The notes under the pieces: model-generated
Database searches by the model: none
Told to the model about the DNA's origin: nothing
What the model saw: the letters and a program-made list of their open reading frames with translations, nothing else
Shown here: one piece after another, positions 45,722-57,431 of the stretch
Numbering within the stretch: the stretch's first letter is position 1
How the letters are laid out: the number at the start of each line of letters is the position of its first letter
Made by a program: the position numbers and the translations under genes
Assembly (NCBI RefSeq): GCF_021740465.1
Contig: NZ_JAIOZR010000007.1
Coordinates: 48,798-112,797, forward strand
Reading direction: 5' to 3'
Source: Chlorobium sp.
Lineage (GTDB): Bacteria > Bacteroidota > Chlorobiia > Chlorobiales > Chlorobiaceae
DNA length: 64,000 bases

Positions 45722-47128
45722 CTATTGCCCAAGCGCATGTTCGGCGGCCTCCCTGATGGTTTCCGAGAGGGTGGGATGGGCGTGAACGGTATGCGCCATA
45801 TCCTCGACCGTGGCTTCAAGATGACGGGCAAGAGCGATTTCGCCGACAAGTTCCACTGCACTGCGGCCGAGAATGTGGGCGCCGAGAAGCCGATGGTCGG
45901 CGGCATTGAATACCAGCTTCACCATACCTTCGAGATGACCGTAGGCGTTGGCCTTTCCGGAGGCGGCAAACATCGATCGTCCGGTGATGACCCGGTACCC
46001 TGCAGCTTCAGCCTGGGCTTCGGTAAGCCCAACACTTGCAACAGCGGGCTCGGCATAGACGCACCTCGGGATTTTCGTCTCGTCGAGTGCGGCAAGCGGG
46101 TTTCCTGAAATGGCAGCGACGGCGATTGCAGCTTCAGCAGATGCCTTGTGGGCAAGCAGCATACCTCCGCGGACATCACCGACGGCATAGATATGGGGAA
46201 CCGCGGTACGGCACTGGTCATCGGTGAGGATAAAGCCCCTGGAAATTTCCACGCCTGCCTCCTCGAGCCCGAGTCCCTCGGCATTGCCCGCCACCCCTAC
46301 GGCCACCAGAAGCAAGTCGGCAAGGGCCTGACGGAGCTCTTCGCCCTCTCTCAGGATAACGCCATGAACGCTCCCATCGCTGCAAACTACCTCTTCAAGC
46401 TTTGCTCCTGTAATGATTTCAATGCCCGCCTTTTCGAACGAACGGCCGAGGGCTTCCGAAATTTCGCTCTCTTCAAGTGGGAGGATTCGGGGCATCATTT
46501 CAACGATGGTGACCTTCGAACCGGCTTTTGCATAGAACCAGGCCATCTCCACGCCTATGGCCCCTCCGCCTAGAACGAGCATGGAACGGGGTACCTCCTT
46601 CAGGGCAAGCGCCTCACGGCTGGTGATGATGTGCCTGCCGTCCGGCTTCAGGCCCGGCAGCTCCCTGAAACGCCCCCCGGTTGCAATAATGATATGACGG
46701 GCGGAAAACACCGAATCGGGAGCTCCCTGCCGAACAACCGTAATCTCATGCGAATCACTGAGCCGGGCTTCGCCCTGCCGGTACTCGACGCCGGCTTTTC
46801 CGAGCATGAATTCGATCCCTTTGGAGAGCTTCAGCACCACATTTCGGCTGCGCTTGACCGCCTGCGCGAGATCAAATGAGGCATTTTCCACGTGCACGCC
46901 GTACACTGCGGCTTTAGGGAGCTCATCGAACAGATCCGCGCTGCGCAGCAGTGCTTTGGTAGGAATGCAGCCCCAGTTCACGCAGACACCTCCGGGAGCC
47001 GCCTTTTCGACGAGAGCAACTTTCATGCCGATTCGGGCCGCCTTGAGGGCGGCCTCATATCCCCCGGGGCCTGAACCGATAACGGCAAGATCGACATCGT
47101 AAAGCCCGCTTTCCCTTTGTTCCTGCAT
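45722..47128 (-). CDS. lpdA: Dihydrolipoyl dehydrogenase
   Basis: 468 residues, full length. FAD site VIGSGPGGYEAA, redox disulfide GGVCVNWGCIPTK (Cys49/Cys54), NAD site LVLGGGAIGVEMAWF, second FAD motif IYAVGDVRGG, and the C-terminal base HAHPTLSE are all present. It reoxidises dihydrolipoamide in 2-oxoacid dehydrogenase or glycine cleavage complexes. No E1/E2 genes are nearby; its place upstream of bchI is notable but a shared transcript is not shown. Confidence 0.95.
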   Translation of the reverse strand: MQEQRESGLYDVDLAVIGSGPGGYEAALKAARIGMKVALVEKAAPGGVCVNWGCIPTKALLRSADLFDELPKAAVYGVHVENASFDLAQAVKRSRNVVLKLSKGIEFMLGKAGVEYRQGEARLSDSHEITVVRQGAPDSVFSARHIIIATGGRFRELPGLKPDGRHIITSREALALKEVPRSMLVLGGGAIGVEMAWFYAKAGSKVTIVEMMPRILPLEESEISEALGRSFEKAGIEIITGAKLEEVVCSDGSVHGVILREGEELRQALADLLLVAVGVAGNAEGLGLEEAGVEISRGFILTDDQCRTAVPHIYAVGDVRGGMLLAHKASAEAAIAVAAISGNPLAALDETKIPRCVYAEPAVASVGLTEAQAEAAGYRVITGRSMFAASGKANAYGHLEGMVKLVFNAADHRLLGAHILGRSAVELVGEIALARHLEATVEDMAHTVHAHPTLSETIREAAEHALGQ

Positions 47129-47200
47129 AAGAAAGAAATCTGCTGGTTTTATTTTACCTTATCCGGAAGAGAACCGCCGGATGCCGTCAAGTTTCACAAA

Positions 47201-48253
47201 ATGCAAAATCACACCATAAAAAACGAATCCTTCCAGCCGGAAGAGGAGAATTCCGAACCCAAAAAGCTTACGCTCCAGGTCAGCAAGGTGCAGATACCCA
47301 TGCGGATCGATAAATACCTTACCCAGCAGGTTGAAAACGCCACACGCAACAAGGTGCAGGAAGCTATAGAAGAGGAACGGGTGCTCGTAAACGGCAGACC
47401 GGTCAAATCGAACTACCGCATCAAGTCGTGCGACTCCATCCAGATCACCTTTCTTCGTCCTCCCGCTCCTGAGCTTGCCCCGGAGGACATCCCGATCAGC
47501 ATCGTTTACGAGGACAGCGATCTGATGGTGGTCAACAAGGAGCCGGGCATGGTGGTACACCCCGCCTTCGGCAACTGGACCGGCACTCTGGCCAACGCCA
47601 TTCTGCACCATATCGGAAAGGACGCAGGAACGCTGGACCCTTCGGAACTAAGACCGGGCATCGTCCACCGGCTCGACAAGGACACCTCCGGCCTTATCAT
47701 CATTGCCAAAAATCCGACCGCCCTTCACCGGCTTGCCCGGCAGTTCGCGCAGCGGCAGGTGGAAAAGGTCTACAAGGCCATTGTCTGGGGGGTGCCCGAT
47801 CCCGCATCTGGCACCATCCTCACCAACATTGGAAGATCGAAAAAAAACCGGAAGGTAATGGCAAACTACCCCTACGAAGGACCTGACGGCAAACATGCCG
47901 TTACGGACTACCTTGTCGAGGAAAACCTGCACTGGTTCTCGGTCGTCTCGCTCACCCTGCATACCGGCCGCACCCACCAGATCAGGGCGCACATGCTGCA
48001 TATCGGCCATCCGATCCTCGGAGACGAAACCTATGGAGGACGGGTGCTCCGGACACTCTCCTTCAGCCGAAGCGAAAGCTTCGTAAAAAACCTGCTCGAA
48101 TGCATGCCCCGTCAGGCACTGCATGCCGAAAAACTGCGCTTCAGCCAGCCCACGACGCATGAAACGCTCTCCTTCAGCGCCCCCCTGCCCGTAGACATGC
48201 TCCGTACGCTCGACAGGGTAAGAACCGTGCTTGCAAGCCAGCTCCACAGCTGA
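47201..48253 (+). CDS. RluD-type ribosomal large subunit pseudouridine synthase
   Basis: 350 residues from the ATG at 47201; the frame opens at 47117 but that start would overlap lpdA. An S4 RNA-binding domain (RIDKYLTQQV, VLVNGRPVKSNYRI) precedes the catalytic domain with GIVHRLDKDTSGL (catalytic Asp), LHTGRTHQIRAH and HPILGDETYGG. It isomerises uridines in 23S rRNA (RluD/RluC group) . It is divergent from lpdA, sharing the 70-bp space between starts. Confidence 0.93.
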   Translation: MQNHTIKNESFQPEEENSEPKKLTLQVSKVQIPMRIDKYLTQQVENATRNKVQEAIEEERVLVNGRPVKSNYRIKSCDSIQITFLRPPAPELAPEDIPISIVYEDSDLMVVNKEPGMVVHPAFGNWTGTLANAILHHIGKDAGTLDPSELRPGIVHRLDKDTSGLIIIAKNPTALHRLARQFAQRQVEKVYKAIVWGVPDPASGTILTNIGRSKKNRKVMANYPYEGPDGKHAVTDYLVEENLHWFSVVSLTLHTGRTHQIRAHMLHIGHPILGDETYGGRVLRTLSFSRSESFVKNLLECMPRQALHAEKLRFSQPTTHETLSFSAPLPVDMLRTLDRVRTVLASQLHS

Positions 48254-48554
48254 CATCCAATCACCCGTATTTGTCCTTATTCACCTACTCCCCTGCTCCC
48301 GACTCCTTTTCCCGCTCACCGCCCACCGCCCACAATCTTTCACTGCCTCCCTGCTCCCGGCGTCTTTTCCTGCTCACTGCATATGGCACACCTCTCACCG
48401 TCTTTCACTCCCCTCCCCATCCTTGCCGAAAGTGCGTTTATTTCCGGTTCCGGAATTTTCATGCGCAGGAATCGAAAAAAAAAGATCGTCTCAACAGATA
48501 GAAACGATGCAGAACAGGGTTTGAACAACCGATAAAACAAACAGGAGTAGACGA
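48254..48554. other. C-rich intergenic region with degenerate heptamers
   Basis: About 300 bases without a gene. Pyrimidine-rich, with heptamer-like steps (CCGCTCA, CCGCCCA, CCGCCCA near 48312-48332) similar in period to the arrays elsewhere. The promoter of the secreted protein should lie at the right end. Confidence 0.45.
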
Positions 48555-49481
48555 ATGAAAAAACAGATCTGGGTAGCAGCCGGAATTGCAGGAATGCTTC
48601 TCGGCAATACCCCATTCGACGCCCATGCCGATATCAACGTCCATATCGGAGTCAACAGCAGGCCACCGATCGCCATCGATGTCTGGCCGGAATTTATCTA
48701 TGTGCCGTATCTCGGCTTTGCTGTAGCCGAGGGGAATCAATGGGATATTCTGAGGTACGACAACTACTACTACGTCTATCGCGACAACTACTGGTACCGC
48801 TCATCCCACCAGCGTGGTCCATGGGTGATTGTCGAGCGCGACAGACTGCCCTACAATATCCGCAGACACAATTGGGTTGACATCCGGCGGTATCGTGATG
48901 TCGAATACCGGAAACATCATGACAATGGATGGTATGAAAACGCGGAACAGTATGACTTTATCTACATCCCGGCGCTCGGGTTCTCCGTTTCTGTGGGAAG
49001 TCCCTGGGATATCGTGATGTACGACAACCACTACTATGTCTACCGCAACAACTACTGGTACCGCTCGTCTCATAAACGCGGACCATGGGTGATCGTCCGG
49101 CACGACAGGATACCCGGAAAGATCCGCAGACACAACTGGATGGATATCCGGAGGTACCGCGATATCGAATACCGCAAACGCGACAGGAACCGCCAGTTCG
49201 AGCAGGGCCCGCGCTTTGAGGAGCGCAGGGACAATCGCGACGAACGCCGCTTCGACGACAAACGGAGAAGCGAAACTGAACGCCGTCCCGAAAACAACAT
49301 CCGGGTTGTCGAAAAACAGCGTCTGGACAACAAGCCGGGCGATGGCCGTGACCCAAAAGGAGACCGGGCGGATAACCCTGATAACAAACGGGAGGACATC
49401 GACAACAGAAGTGTCAACAAGGATAACCGGAACGAAACCAGGTATAACGACACCCAATGGCGGGATGGCTACAGAAAATGA
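48555..49481 (+). CDS. Secreted protein with duplicated Tyr/Trp-rich domain
   Basis: 308 residues, ATG preceded by AGGAG. A signal peptide (IWVAAGIAGMLLG) ends near AHA. Two copies of a ~75-residue unit follow (about 45-120 and 133-208), each with FIY(V/I)P.LGF, a Tyr-rich YYYVYR.NYWYRSS stretch, RGPWVIV and RRHNW.DIRRYRD.EYRK. The last ~95 residues are highly charged and probably disordered. A similar single-copy gene follows 71 bp later. Location should be periplasmic or surface; the function is unknown. Confidence 0.8.
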   Translation: MKKQIWVAAGIAGMLLGNTPFDAHADINVHIGVNSRPPIAIDVWPEFIYVPYLGFAVAEGNQWDILRYDNYYYVYRDNYWYRSSHQRGPWVIVERDRLPYNIRRHNWVDIRRYRDVEYRKHHDNGWYENAEQYDFIYIPALGFSVSVGSPWDIVMYDNHYYVYRNNYWYRSSHKRGPWVIVRHDRIPGKIRRHNWMDIRRYRDIEYRKRDRNRQFEQGPRFEERRDNRDERRFDDKRRSETERRPENNIRVVEKQRLDNKPGDGRDPKGDRADNPDNKREDIDNRSVNKDNRNETRYNDTQWRDGYRK

Positions 49482-49552
49482 AGGAAGGAGGAGATGCAAT
49501 CACGCGGCTCATATACCTGTAACCCTATTGTAATAACAAAAAAAGTATCACC

Positions 49553-50056
49553 ATGAAAAAACAGATCTGGATAACGGCGGGAATAGCAGGGATGCTGCTT
49601 GGCGGAGTGCCCCAGGCAAACGCGAATGCGGATGTCGTCGTCCATGTAAGGACTTCCGACCGACCGGCTTTCGTCATCAATTCCTGGCCGGACTTCATCT
49701 ACGTGCCGAAACTCGGCTTTTCGGTATCGACCGCCAACTCCTATGACATAATCCGTTACGGCAACTACTACTACGTCTACAGGCAGGGCTACTGGTACCG
49801 GTCGTCATCACACCGGGGCCAATGGGTAGTGGTTCGCGAAAACCGGCTGCCCCGCCAACTCAGAAAATACCGCTGGGCCGAGATCAGAAGGCACCGCGAC
49901 ATCGAGTACCGCAAAAAACACGGGAACCGCTGGGTAAAAAAGGAGATGCGGCCTCCGGCAGACAGAAGGATGGAGAGTCGTGACGACCGCCGTTTCGAGG
50001 AGAGGCGGAATGACCGGAATGACAACGGCAACCGGAGCGGAGACGACAGAAGGTAG
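49553..50056 (+). CDS. Secreted protein with single Tyr/Trp-rich domain
   Basis: 167 residues, beginning MKKQIW like its upstream paralogue. One copy of the unit FIYVPKLGFSV, YYYVYRQGYWYRSS, RRHRDIEYRKK is followed by a short charged tail. The pair arose by duplication; the first protein gained a second domain or this one lost it. A GC-rich hairpin follows the stop at 50079. Confidence 0.8.
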   Translation: MKKQIWITAGIAGMLLGGVPQANANADVVVHVRTSDRPAFVINSWPDFIYVPKLGFSVSTANSYDIIRYGNYYYVYRQGYWYRSSSHRGQWVVVRENRLPRQLRKYRWAEIRRHRDIEYRKKHGNRWVKKEMRPPADRRMESRDDRRFEERRNDRNDNGNRSGDDRR

Positions 50057-50078
50057 GGAGTTATGAATACCCGCCATT

Positions 50079-50123
50079 ACGGCGGGATGTCGCACCGGGT
50101 CTGCCGGTCCGGCATCCCGCCGT
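50079..50123 (+). terminator. GC-rich hairpin, probable terminator
   Basis: Perfect 11-bp arms ACGGCGGGATG and CATCCCGCCGT with a 23-base loop, 22 bp after the stop of the secreted protein gene. There is no clear T-run, so efficiency is uncertain. Confidence 0.55.
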
Positions 50124-50295
50124 TGTGTTGTTCGCCGCTTTCCGGAAAACCTGCCGACAGGCAAAGAGGCTGTTTTCGCCAGCGGAGATCGTATATTGAG
50201 ATTTTGCCGGGCGCGCATCGGCGCAGCCCTCGAACACTGCCGACCATTTGGGGACACACTGCTCCCGATAACACATTATATTGATCTGAACCGTT

Positions 50296-52488
50296 ATGAC
50301 TTTCTGCAAAAGCCTTCTCGCACTCTCCATTCTGTTTGTTATGCCGGGAACAGCCTCCGCTCTCGACCGTTCGGGGACGCTTTCGGACGCACCCTCACCG
50401 GCAGCAGCAACATCGTTTCAGGAAACACTCTGCGATACCACCATAGCCGACCCATACCGTTATATGGAAAAGCTCAGGGATCCGGAAGTGCTCAAATGGA
50501 TGAAAGCGCAGTCGGCATTCGCACGAAAAGTCCTGACCGGCATTCCGGGCAGAAAAGAGCTGCTGAAGAAAATGCAGGAGTTCGATAGACGAAAATCGGC
50601 AAAAATCTACAATCTCGCCATTACCGACAACGACCGCTACTTCTACCTGAAACAGACACCCGGCGACGAAACAGGAAAACTCTTTTACCGGGACGGATTC
50701 AACGGAAAGGAAACCCTGCTGTTCGATCCGGCGACTTACTCCGGAGACAGAAAAGGCAGCTATGTCGTCGGAACGGTATCTCCCTCCGATGACGGATCGA
50801 AAGTGGCATTCACCGTTTACCCTAACGGCTCGGAAAACGCCACACTCCTGATCATGGAAACCGGAACCGTTCAGCTCTACCCTGAAACCATCAGCCGCTG
50901 CCGTTTCGCTTCACCCTCCTGGACGCCAGAAGGAAGCTCGTTTCTGTACAATCGCCTGGATGCGCCCTCAAAAAAGGAAAACAGTCCGCGGTACGCCAGC
51001 AAAACCTGGCTGCACAAGCCAGGAACCGATCCGTCTTCGGACAGGGAAATCTTTTCAAGCACCCTGAACGCCGAACTCGGCATCGATCCCGACGATATTC
51101 CCGAAGTATCCTACGACAAGGAGAGCAGCTTTCTTTTCGCCTTCGTTTCCAATGTCGACCGGCGTCTGACCGTTTATTACGCACCTGTCGCCGAACTTGA
51201 AAAGGAAAAAATCGCCTGGAAAAGGCTTTTCAGGCCGGAAGACGAAATCCACGATTTTGCCGTAACGGAAAAAGATCTTTACCTGTACACCCCGAAAAAC
51301 GCTCCGGGATTCAGGCTGTTGAAAACCTCCCTCCAGAAACCCGACCTGAAAGGAGCCGAAGTGGTCGTACCGGAGTTCCGCGGAGCCAAGCTGAGCGGGT
51401 TCGTCCTCTCCAGAAGCGGTATTTTCTATACCCTTTCAATGAACGGGGTGCAGGAGGAGCTCTACCATCAGGATTACGGAAGCGTTCTCTCCAGAAAGCT
51501 CTCCCTCCCCTTCCAGGCAGGCACCATAACGCTTTCGTCGAAAGGGTTCAGGTATCCTGAGGTCTGGACGGTGCTTGCCGGATGGAACCGCGACTACCGC
51601 CGGTTCCGTTTCGACGCCGAAAGCGGTTCATTCGTCAACGAAACCCTCTCCTCCCCGGCTCTCTATCCGGAATATGAGGATCTTGCCGTAGAAGAGCTGA
51701 TGGTGCCGTCGCATGATGGCGTTGAGGTGCCGCTCTCGCTCATTTACCGCAAGGGTCTCCTGAAGAACGGCTCGAACCCCGTCCTGCTTTACGGCTACGG
51801 CGCTTACGGCAATTCCATGACCCCGTTTTTCAGTCCGCCGATGCTGCTCTGGACATGGAAAGGGGGCATTCTGGCGGTACCGCACGTACGAGGCGGAGGG
51901 GAACTCGGCTACCAGTGGCATACGGCAGGCATGAAAACCACCAAAGCCAATACCTGGAAAGACGCCGTCAGCATGGCGGAGTATCTGGTTAAAAACGCCT
52001 ACTCCTCTCCCGGCAATATCGCCATCAACGGCGCAAGCGCAGGCGGCATCATGGTCGGCAGGGCAATGACAGAACGACCCGACCTCTTCGCCGCCGCCAT
52101 TCCCCAGGTAGGCGCAATGAATCCGCTGCGCGGCGAGACCACGGCAAACGGGCCGGTCAACGTCCCGGAGTTCGGCACCATGAAAATTCCCGCCGAGTGC
52201 AGGGCGCTGATTGCCATGGATCCCTATCTCAACCTGCGTAATGGCGTGAACTACCCTGCAGCACTGGTTACGGCAGGAATAAACGATCCGAGAGTAATCG
52301 CCTGGCAGCCGGCAAAATTCGCCGCGCGCCTGCAGAATGCAACCGCTTCCGGCAAACCTGTGATCCTGTTTACCGATTTCGAGGCCGGACACGGAATGGG
52401 AAACTCGAAAACGAAAAACTTTGAAGCCCTGTCCGACATCCTGAGTTTCGGTCTCTGGCAGACCGGACATCCGGAATTTCAGCATTAA
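50296..52488 (+). CDS. Prolyl oligopeptidase family serine peptidase (S9), secreted
   Basis: 730 residues. An N-terminal signal peptide (LLALSILFVMPGTASA) suggests a periplasmic enzyme. The beta-propeller part (about 90-420) is followed by an alpha/beta hydrolase with VPHVRGGGELGYQWH, nucleophile Ser in INGASAGGIMVG (about 580), Asp in GINDPRV (about 662) and His in EAGHGMG (about 698). Such enzymes cleave short peptides after proline. No partner gene is apparent. Confidence 0.93.
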   Translation: MTFCKSLLALSILFVMPGTASALDRSGTLSDAPSPAAATSFQETLCDTTIADPYRYMEKLRDPEVLKWMKAQSAFARKVLTGIPGRKELLKKMQEFDRRKSAKIYNLAITDNDRYFYLKQTPGDETGKLFYRDGFNGKETLLFDPATYSGDRKGSYVVGTVSPSDDGSKVAFTVYPNGSENATLLIMETGTVQLYPETISRCRFASPSWTPEGSSFLYNRLDAPSKKENSPRYASKTWLHKPGTDPSSDREIFSSTLNAELGIDPDDIPEVSYDKESSFLFAFVSNVDRRLTVYYAPVAELEKEKIAWKRLFRPEDEIHDFAVTEKDLYLYTPKNAPGFRLLKTSLQKPDLKGAEVVVPEFRGAKLSGFVLSRSGIFYTLSMNGVQEELYHQDYGSVLSRKLSLPFQAGTITLSSKGFRYPEVWTVLAGWNRDYRRFRFDAESGSFVNETLSSPALYPEYEDLAVEELMVPSHDGVEVPLSLIYRKGLLKNGSNPVLLYGYGAYGNSMTPFFSPPMLLWTWKGGILAVPHVRGGGELGYQWHTAGMKTTKANTWKDAVSMAEYLVKNAYSSPGNIAINGASAGGIMVGRAMTERPDLFAAAIPQVGAMNPLRGETTANGPVNVPEFGTMKIPAECRALIAMDPYLNLRNGVNYPAALVTAGINDPRVIAWQPAKFAARLQNATASGKPVILFTDFEAGHGMGNSKTKNFEALSDILSFGLWQTGHPEFQH

Positions 52489-52518
52489 GGCGGCAGAGTA
52501 GCCGGAGAACGGAAGACT

Positions 52519-52560
52519 CCGGCTCCGCAGGAGCGGCATATCGGTAGCGCGACGTGGAAC
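52519..52560. repeat. Dispersed palindrome-headed repeat
   Basis: CTCCGGCTCCGCAGGAGCGG followed by CATATCGGTAGCG resembles the core of copies A-C (a short palindrome, then CGACATACCGGTAGCA) and, in reverse, the stretch near 33560-33590. Confidence 0.5.
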
Positions 52561-52673
52561 TCCGGGATAGAACATCACCTCAGACGAAGGGTTTTCGGCG
52601 CTTGATTCCTTGAGGTCCCTTATGTCCCTTTCTTTCCCCGGGTGAGCTGAAGATTCCCGGCAAGGCCGGCGGC

Positions 52674-53378
52674 TCAGACCCGGCCTTTGAGCCAGGCCTG
52701 TCGGCGAGGCTCCGGCAGCTTTTCGATAGCATAACGAAGCATCGTTCTCGGCATGTCGCTGTAATATTCAGAAAGGAACCCCTCCAGCACTTCTTCGTTC
52801 CGTTTGCCGACTTCGCGGAGCATCCAGCCTGTTGCCTTGTGTATCAGATCTTCGGTGTCTTCCATCAGCTTTTCGGCTATGGCAAGCGTATCGTCGAAGT
52901 CGTCGGCCCTGATGAAATGAAACGTCGAAACGATAGCGATCCGGCGCTCCCAGAGGCTCTCCGACAGGGCGAAACGGTACAGCGGCGAACGGTCGCGCTC
53001 CTGCAGGTGGCAACCGACGATCCGCGGACAGGAAAGATCGACAAGATCCCAGTTGTTGATCCTGTCGGTATGGGAACAGTAGTGCGTGTAAATCAGTGTT
53101 CTTAGAGCTTCATCCGCTTGTCTGGAGCGCTCGACAAGCAGCAGAAGGGCCAGCAGCCGGTCTTCATGCCACCCGGAGGCCAGAAGCTCGACGGCATCAT
53201 CGACACTTGCACGGGAAAACTCGCGGCACAGTTTGCGAAGCACGGGCACACGGATTCCACGAAACATGTCCCCTTCTCCATACTCTCCGGGGCCGGTTTT
53301 AAAGAATCGACGAAGGATTTCCGCCGTCTCCTGATCGGCAAGCTTTTCAAGCCTGCCGCGTATTTCCGCTACCATCAT
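52674..53378 (-). CDS. DNA alkylation repair protein (AlkD-like HEAT repeat)
   Basis: 234 residues from the ATG at 53378; the frame extends to 53480, but those codons are unlike the family and reach into a heptamer array. HEAT-like helices carry the AlkD hallmarks NNWDLVDLSCPRIVG, ESLWERRIAIVSTF, LIHKATGWMLREVGKR and MPRTMLRYAIEKLP. AlkD-type glycosylases remove bulky or positively charged alkylpurines. Its function pairs loosely with the MGMT gene elsewhere in the window. No Shine-Dalgarno decides between Met codons at 53378 and 53375. Confidence 0.9.
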   Translation of the reverse strand: MMVAEIRGRLEKLADQETAEILRRFFKTGPGEYGEGDMFRGIRVPVLRKLCREFSRASVDDAVELLASGWHEDRLLALLLLVERSRQADEALRTLIYTHYCSHTDRINNWDLVDLSCPRIVGCHLQERDRSPLYRFALSESLWERRIAIVSTFHFIRADDFDDTLAIAEKLMEDTEDLIHKATGWMLREVGKRNEEVLEGFLSEYYSDMPRTMLRYAIEKLPEPRRQAWLKGRV

Positions 53379-53466
53379 ATTGGCGATCGTTACATGCTGT
53401 TCACCCGGATAAACAATCCGGAATTCAAAATCCGGAATCTCCCCCATTGCTTTCAACCAACACTTC

Positions 53467-53494
53467 TGCCCACTACCCACTGCCCACTGCCCAC
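53467..53494. repeat. Short heptamer array, 4 units
   Basis: Units TGCCCAC, TACCCAC, TGCCCAC, TGCCCAC between uup and the AlkD-like gene. Confidence 0.75.
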
Positions 53495-53513
53495 ACAGAA
53501 TGCCTCCTTCCCC

Positions 53514-55406
<1,893 letters not shown>

Positions 55407-55630
55407 ACCTTTCCACCTGTTATGTTATTCGGGGCATCACATTCGCGTGATAATCTTCACATCCAAAAACCGCTCAATATAGGCAATCAACCTATGGTTT
55501 TTCCCTGCTCATTACTGTTTTAAGCCTGAACTGGCTTCCGGGGTTCATTCTTCGGTTTTTTTTTGATAAACTGCACTTTCCCCGAACCGCAAGGCAAAAC
55601 CGTCAACGTTGCAAGAAGAATTACAATCCC

Positions 55631-56185
55631 ATGAGTGAACTGAAGAAAGCGCTGGCATGGACCGATATTCCCGTACCCGAAGATCTGCGTCATCTGCCGG
55701 AGGAGCAGAAGCAAAGCGTTGTCGCCTATGTCAGGGCGGTAGTAAACCGTAAAACCGACGGCTTCGAAGAGCTCTACCAGGCAATCGGCATGATCGTGAA
55801 ATACATCCCGCATTTCGTGGTGATTCCGCTCATGGTCGAGCATATCAAACCCGCCATCGCAGCAGGCGTATGCCGGAAAATGGGCGTCGACCAGGCCACA
55901 GGCTACGCCAACGACCTGCCGCTCGAGTATTTCAGCGAAGTTTCCCGGCACATCGATGCCACCATGATGGCCGAACTGCTCGCCAAAATGAAAAGGCATC
56001 ATGCCGAAAAGTTCATTCACTACGAACTGCAGCACCATCTCACCCATATACTCGACATTGCCGAGCACCTCGAAAAGCGCATGCTCGAAGTGGTTGCCCG
56101 GCACGTCACCCTGCCGGAACATGACGACGACCTCCTGAAGCACCCGCATCATGAGATCATCGAAAAGATCCGGGCCCTGCAGTAG
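55631..56185 (+). CDS. Conserved hypothetical helical protein
   Basis: 184 residues, predicted almost all alpha-helical, with many His residues (KRHHAEKFIHYELQHHLTHIL, then PEHDDDLLKHPHHE). There is no signal or membrane segment. The central helix IVKYIPHFVVIPLMVEHIKP is amphipathic. I recognise no family. A longer opposite-strand frame overlaps it but is its shadow. The His-rich C-terminal half could bind a metal, as inference only. Confidence 0.6.
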   Translation: MSELKKALAWTDIPVPEDLRHLPEEQKQSVVAYVRAVVNRKTDGFEELYQAIGMIVKYIPHFVVIPLMVEHIKPAIAAGVCRKMGVDQATGYANDLPLEYFSEVSRHIDATMMAELLAKMKRHHAEKFIHYELQHHLTHILDIAEHLEKRMLEVVARHVTLPEHDDDLLKHPHHEIIEKIRALQ

Positions 56186-56365
56186 AAAACCCCGGAAGCC
56201 GCCGTTCCGGTTCCTGACAAAAAAACGCAAGAGGGCAATCTCCATGCTTCATCCGGAAGCCGAAAGCTGTTTCCATGCGGAACCGTCGAAACGGAATACA
56301 TGCTGTCAAATCATTCAGAGTCCGACAGGGTTATCGGCAAGTCACCTTCAGCAGACTTTCCGGCT

Positions 56366-57343
56366 ATGAGCATCAGATATTTCCGGTCCATGCCCCGACC
56401 CTCCAGGGAAAGCCTCCAGGGTAGAGTGCTCAGAGAGATAAAAAGAGAGTTCGGGGCTGAAGTCGAGCCGTTCACCCTGCACCTGCCGTTGCCGGAGCTG
56501 CTTGCCGGGGCCTGGATGACCTGTCGGGAAACGCTGCTTGCCGGAAAAGGCCGCCGTGATGGCAGAGAGATGGTCGCCGCAGCGGTTTCGTCGATAAACA
56601 ACTGTCCTTACTGCGTGGATGCGCACTCGATGATGCTGATGGGTACATCGGGAAATCAGCGCAACAGGGATCCGTACCTCCGTGCAGTTGCCGCATGGGC
56701 TGCCGCAACGCGAGACCCGAAGGCGAGATCGCTCGCCGCGCCTCCGTTCACACCGGACGAAGCGCCTGCATTTATCGGAACCTCGGTGTTCTTCCATTAC
56801 ATCAACCGCATGGTCACGATCCTGCTTGGAAGCTCCCCCCTGCCGCTGAAATCCGGCATCGGGAAAACGGTTTCGATGCGCCTCGGTGCATGGTATTTCA
56901 AACCGGCTATCCATCTGGAGAAGATACCTGGCACTTCGCTCGGACTGCTGCCTGCAGCGGAACTGCCGGATGACCTCTCCTGGGCGGAATCTTCGGTTGA
57001 AACTGCAGGAGCTTTTGCACGCTTTGCAGGCGCGATTGAAACGGCAGGTTCGGCTGCCGTTCCGGAATCGGTCCGGAATATCACCGGGGAGATGGTCATG
57101 AACTGGAATGGAGGCGATCCCGATATTTCCGGCAGGTGGTGCGACAACGCGCTGGCCCGGTTCGAAGCTTCCGAAAAAAGCGCGGGAAGGCTTTCGCTTC
57201 TGGCCGCACTCGCACCTTACCGAATCACCGAAGAGCACATCCGCGAATTTTCGGCCTCATTTCCCGGCGACGGGAGGCTTCTCGGCCTTCTTGCCTGGAG
57301 CAGCTTCACGGCAGCAAGAAGAATCGGTTCGTGGCTCCGGTAA
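56366..57343 (+). CDS. AhpD-like carboxymuconolactone decarboxylase family protein
   Basis: 325 residues from the ATG at 56366 (a longer frame starts at 56300). The CMD/AhpD active-site motif NCPYCVDAH (Cys80, Cys83, His87) is present and is followed by a helical core. AhpD-type proteins are alkylhydroperoxidase-like thiol enzymes. The length is nearly double a single CMD domain, and the C-terminal half (from about residue 130) has no second CxxC and no recognised match. Confidence 0.8.
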   Translation: MSIRYFRSMPRPSRESLQGRVLREIKREFGAEVEPFTLHLPLPELLAGAWMTCRETLLAGKGRRDGREMVAAAVSSINNCPYCVDAHSMMLMGTSGNQRNRDPYLRAVAAWAAATRDPKARSLAAPPFTPDEAPAFIGTSVFFHYINRMVTILLGSSPLPLKSGIGKTVSMRLGAWYFKPAIHLEKIPGTSLGLLPAAELPDDLSWAESSVETAGAFARFAGAIETAGSAAVPESVRNITGEMVMNWNGGDPDISGRWCDNALARFEASEKSAGRLSLLAALAPYRITEEHIREFSASFPGDGRLLGLLAWSSFTAARRIGSWLR

Positions 57344-57431
57344 CCTGAACGGATTGTCCCGAAAACAGCTTATCAGAATATGGCACTGTTTTGTCCGCTC
57401 ACCCGCATTCACGACCTCAAGCTGAAACGCA

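Noticed and set aside
55520..56245. 241-codon minus-strand frame
   Set aside because: Antisense to the 184-residue plus-strand gene; the plus-strand protein has a natural composition and start position, the minus one does not.
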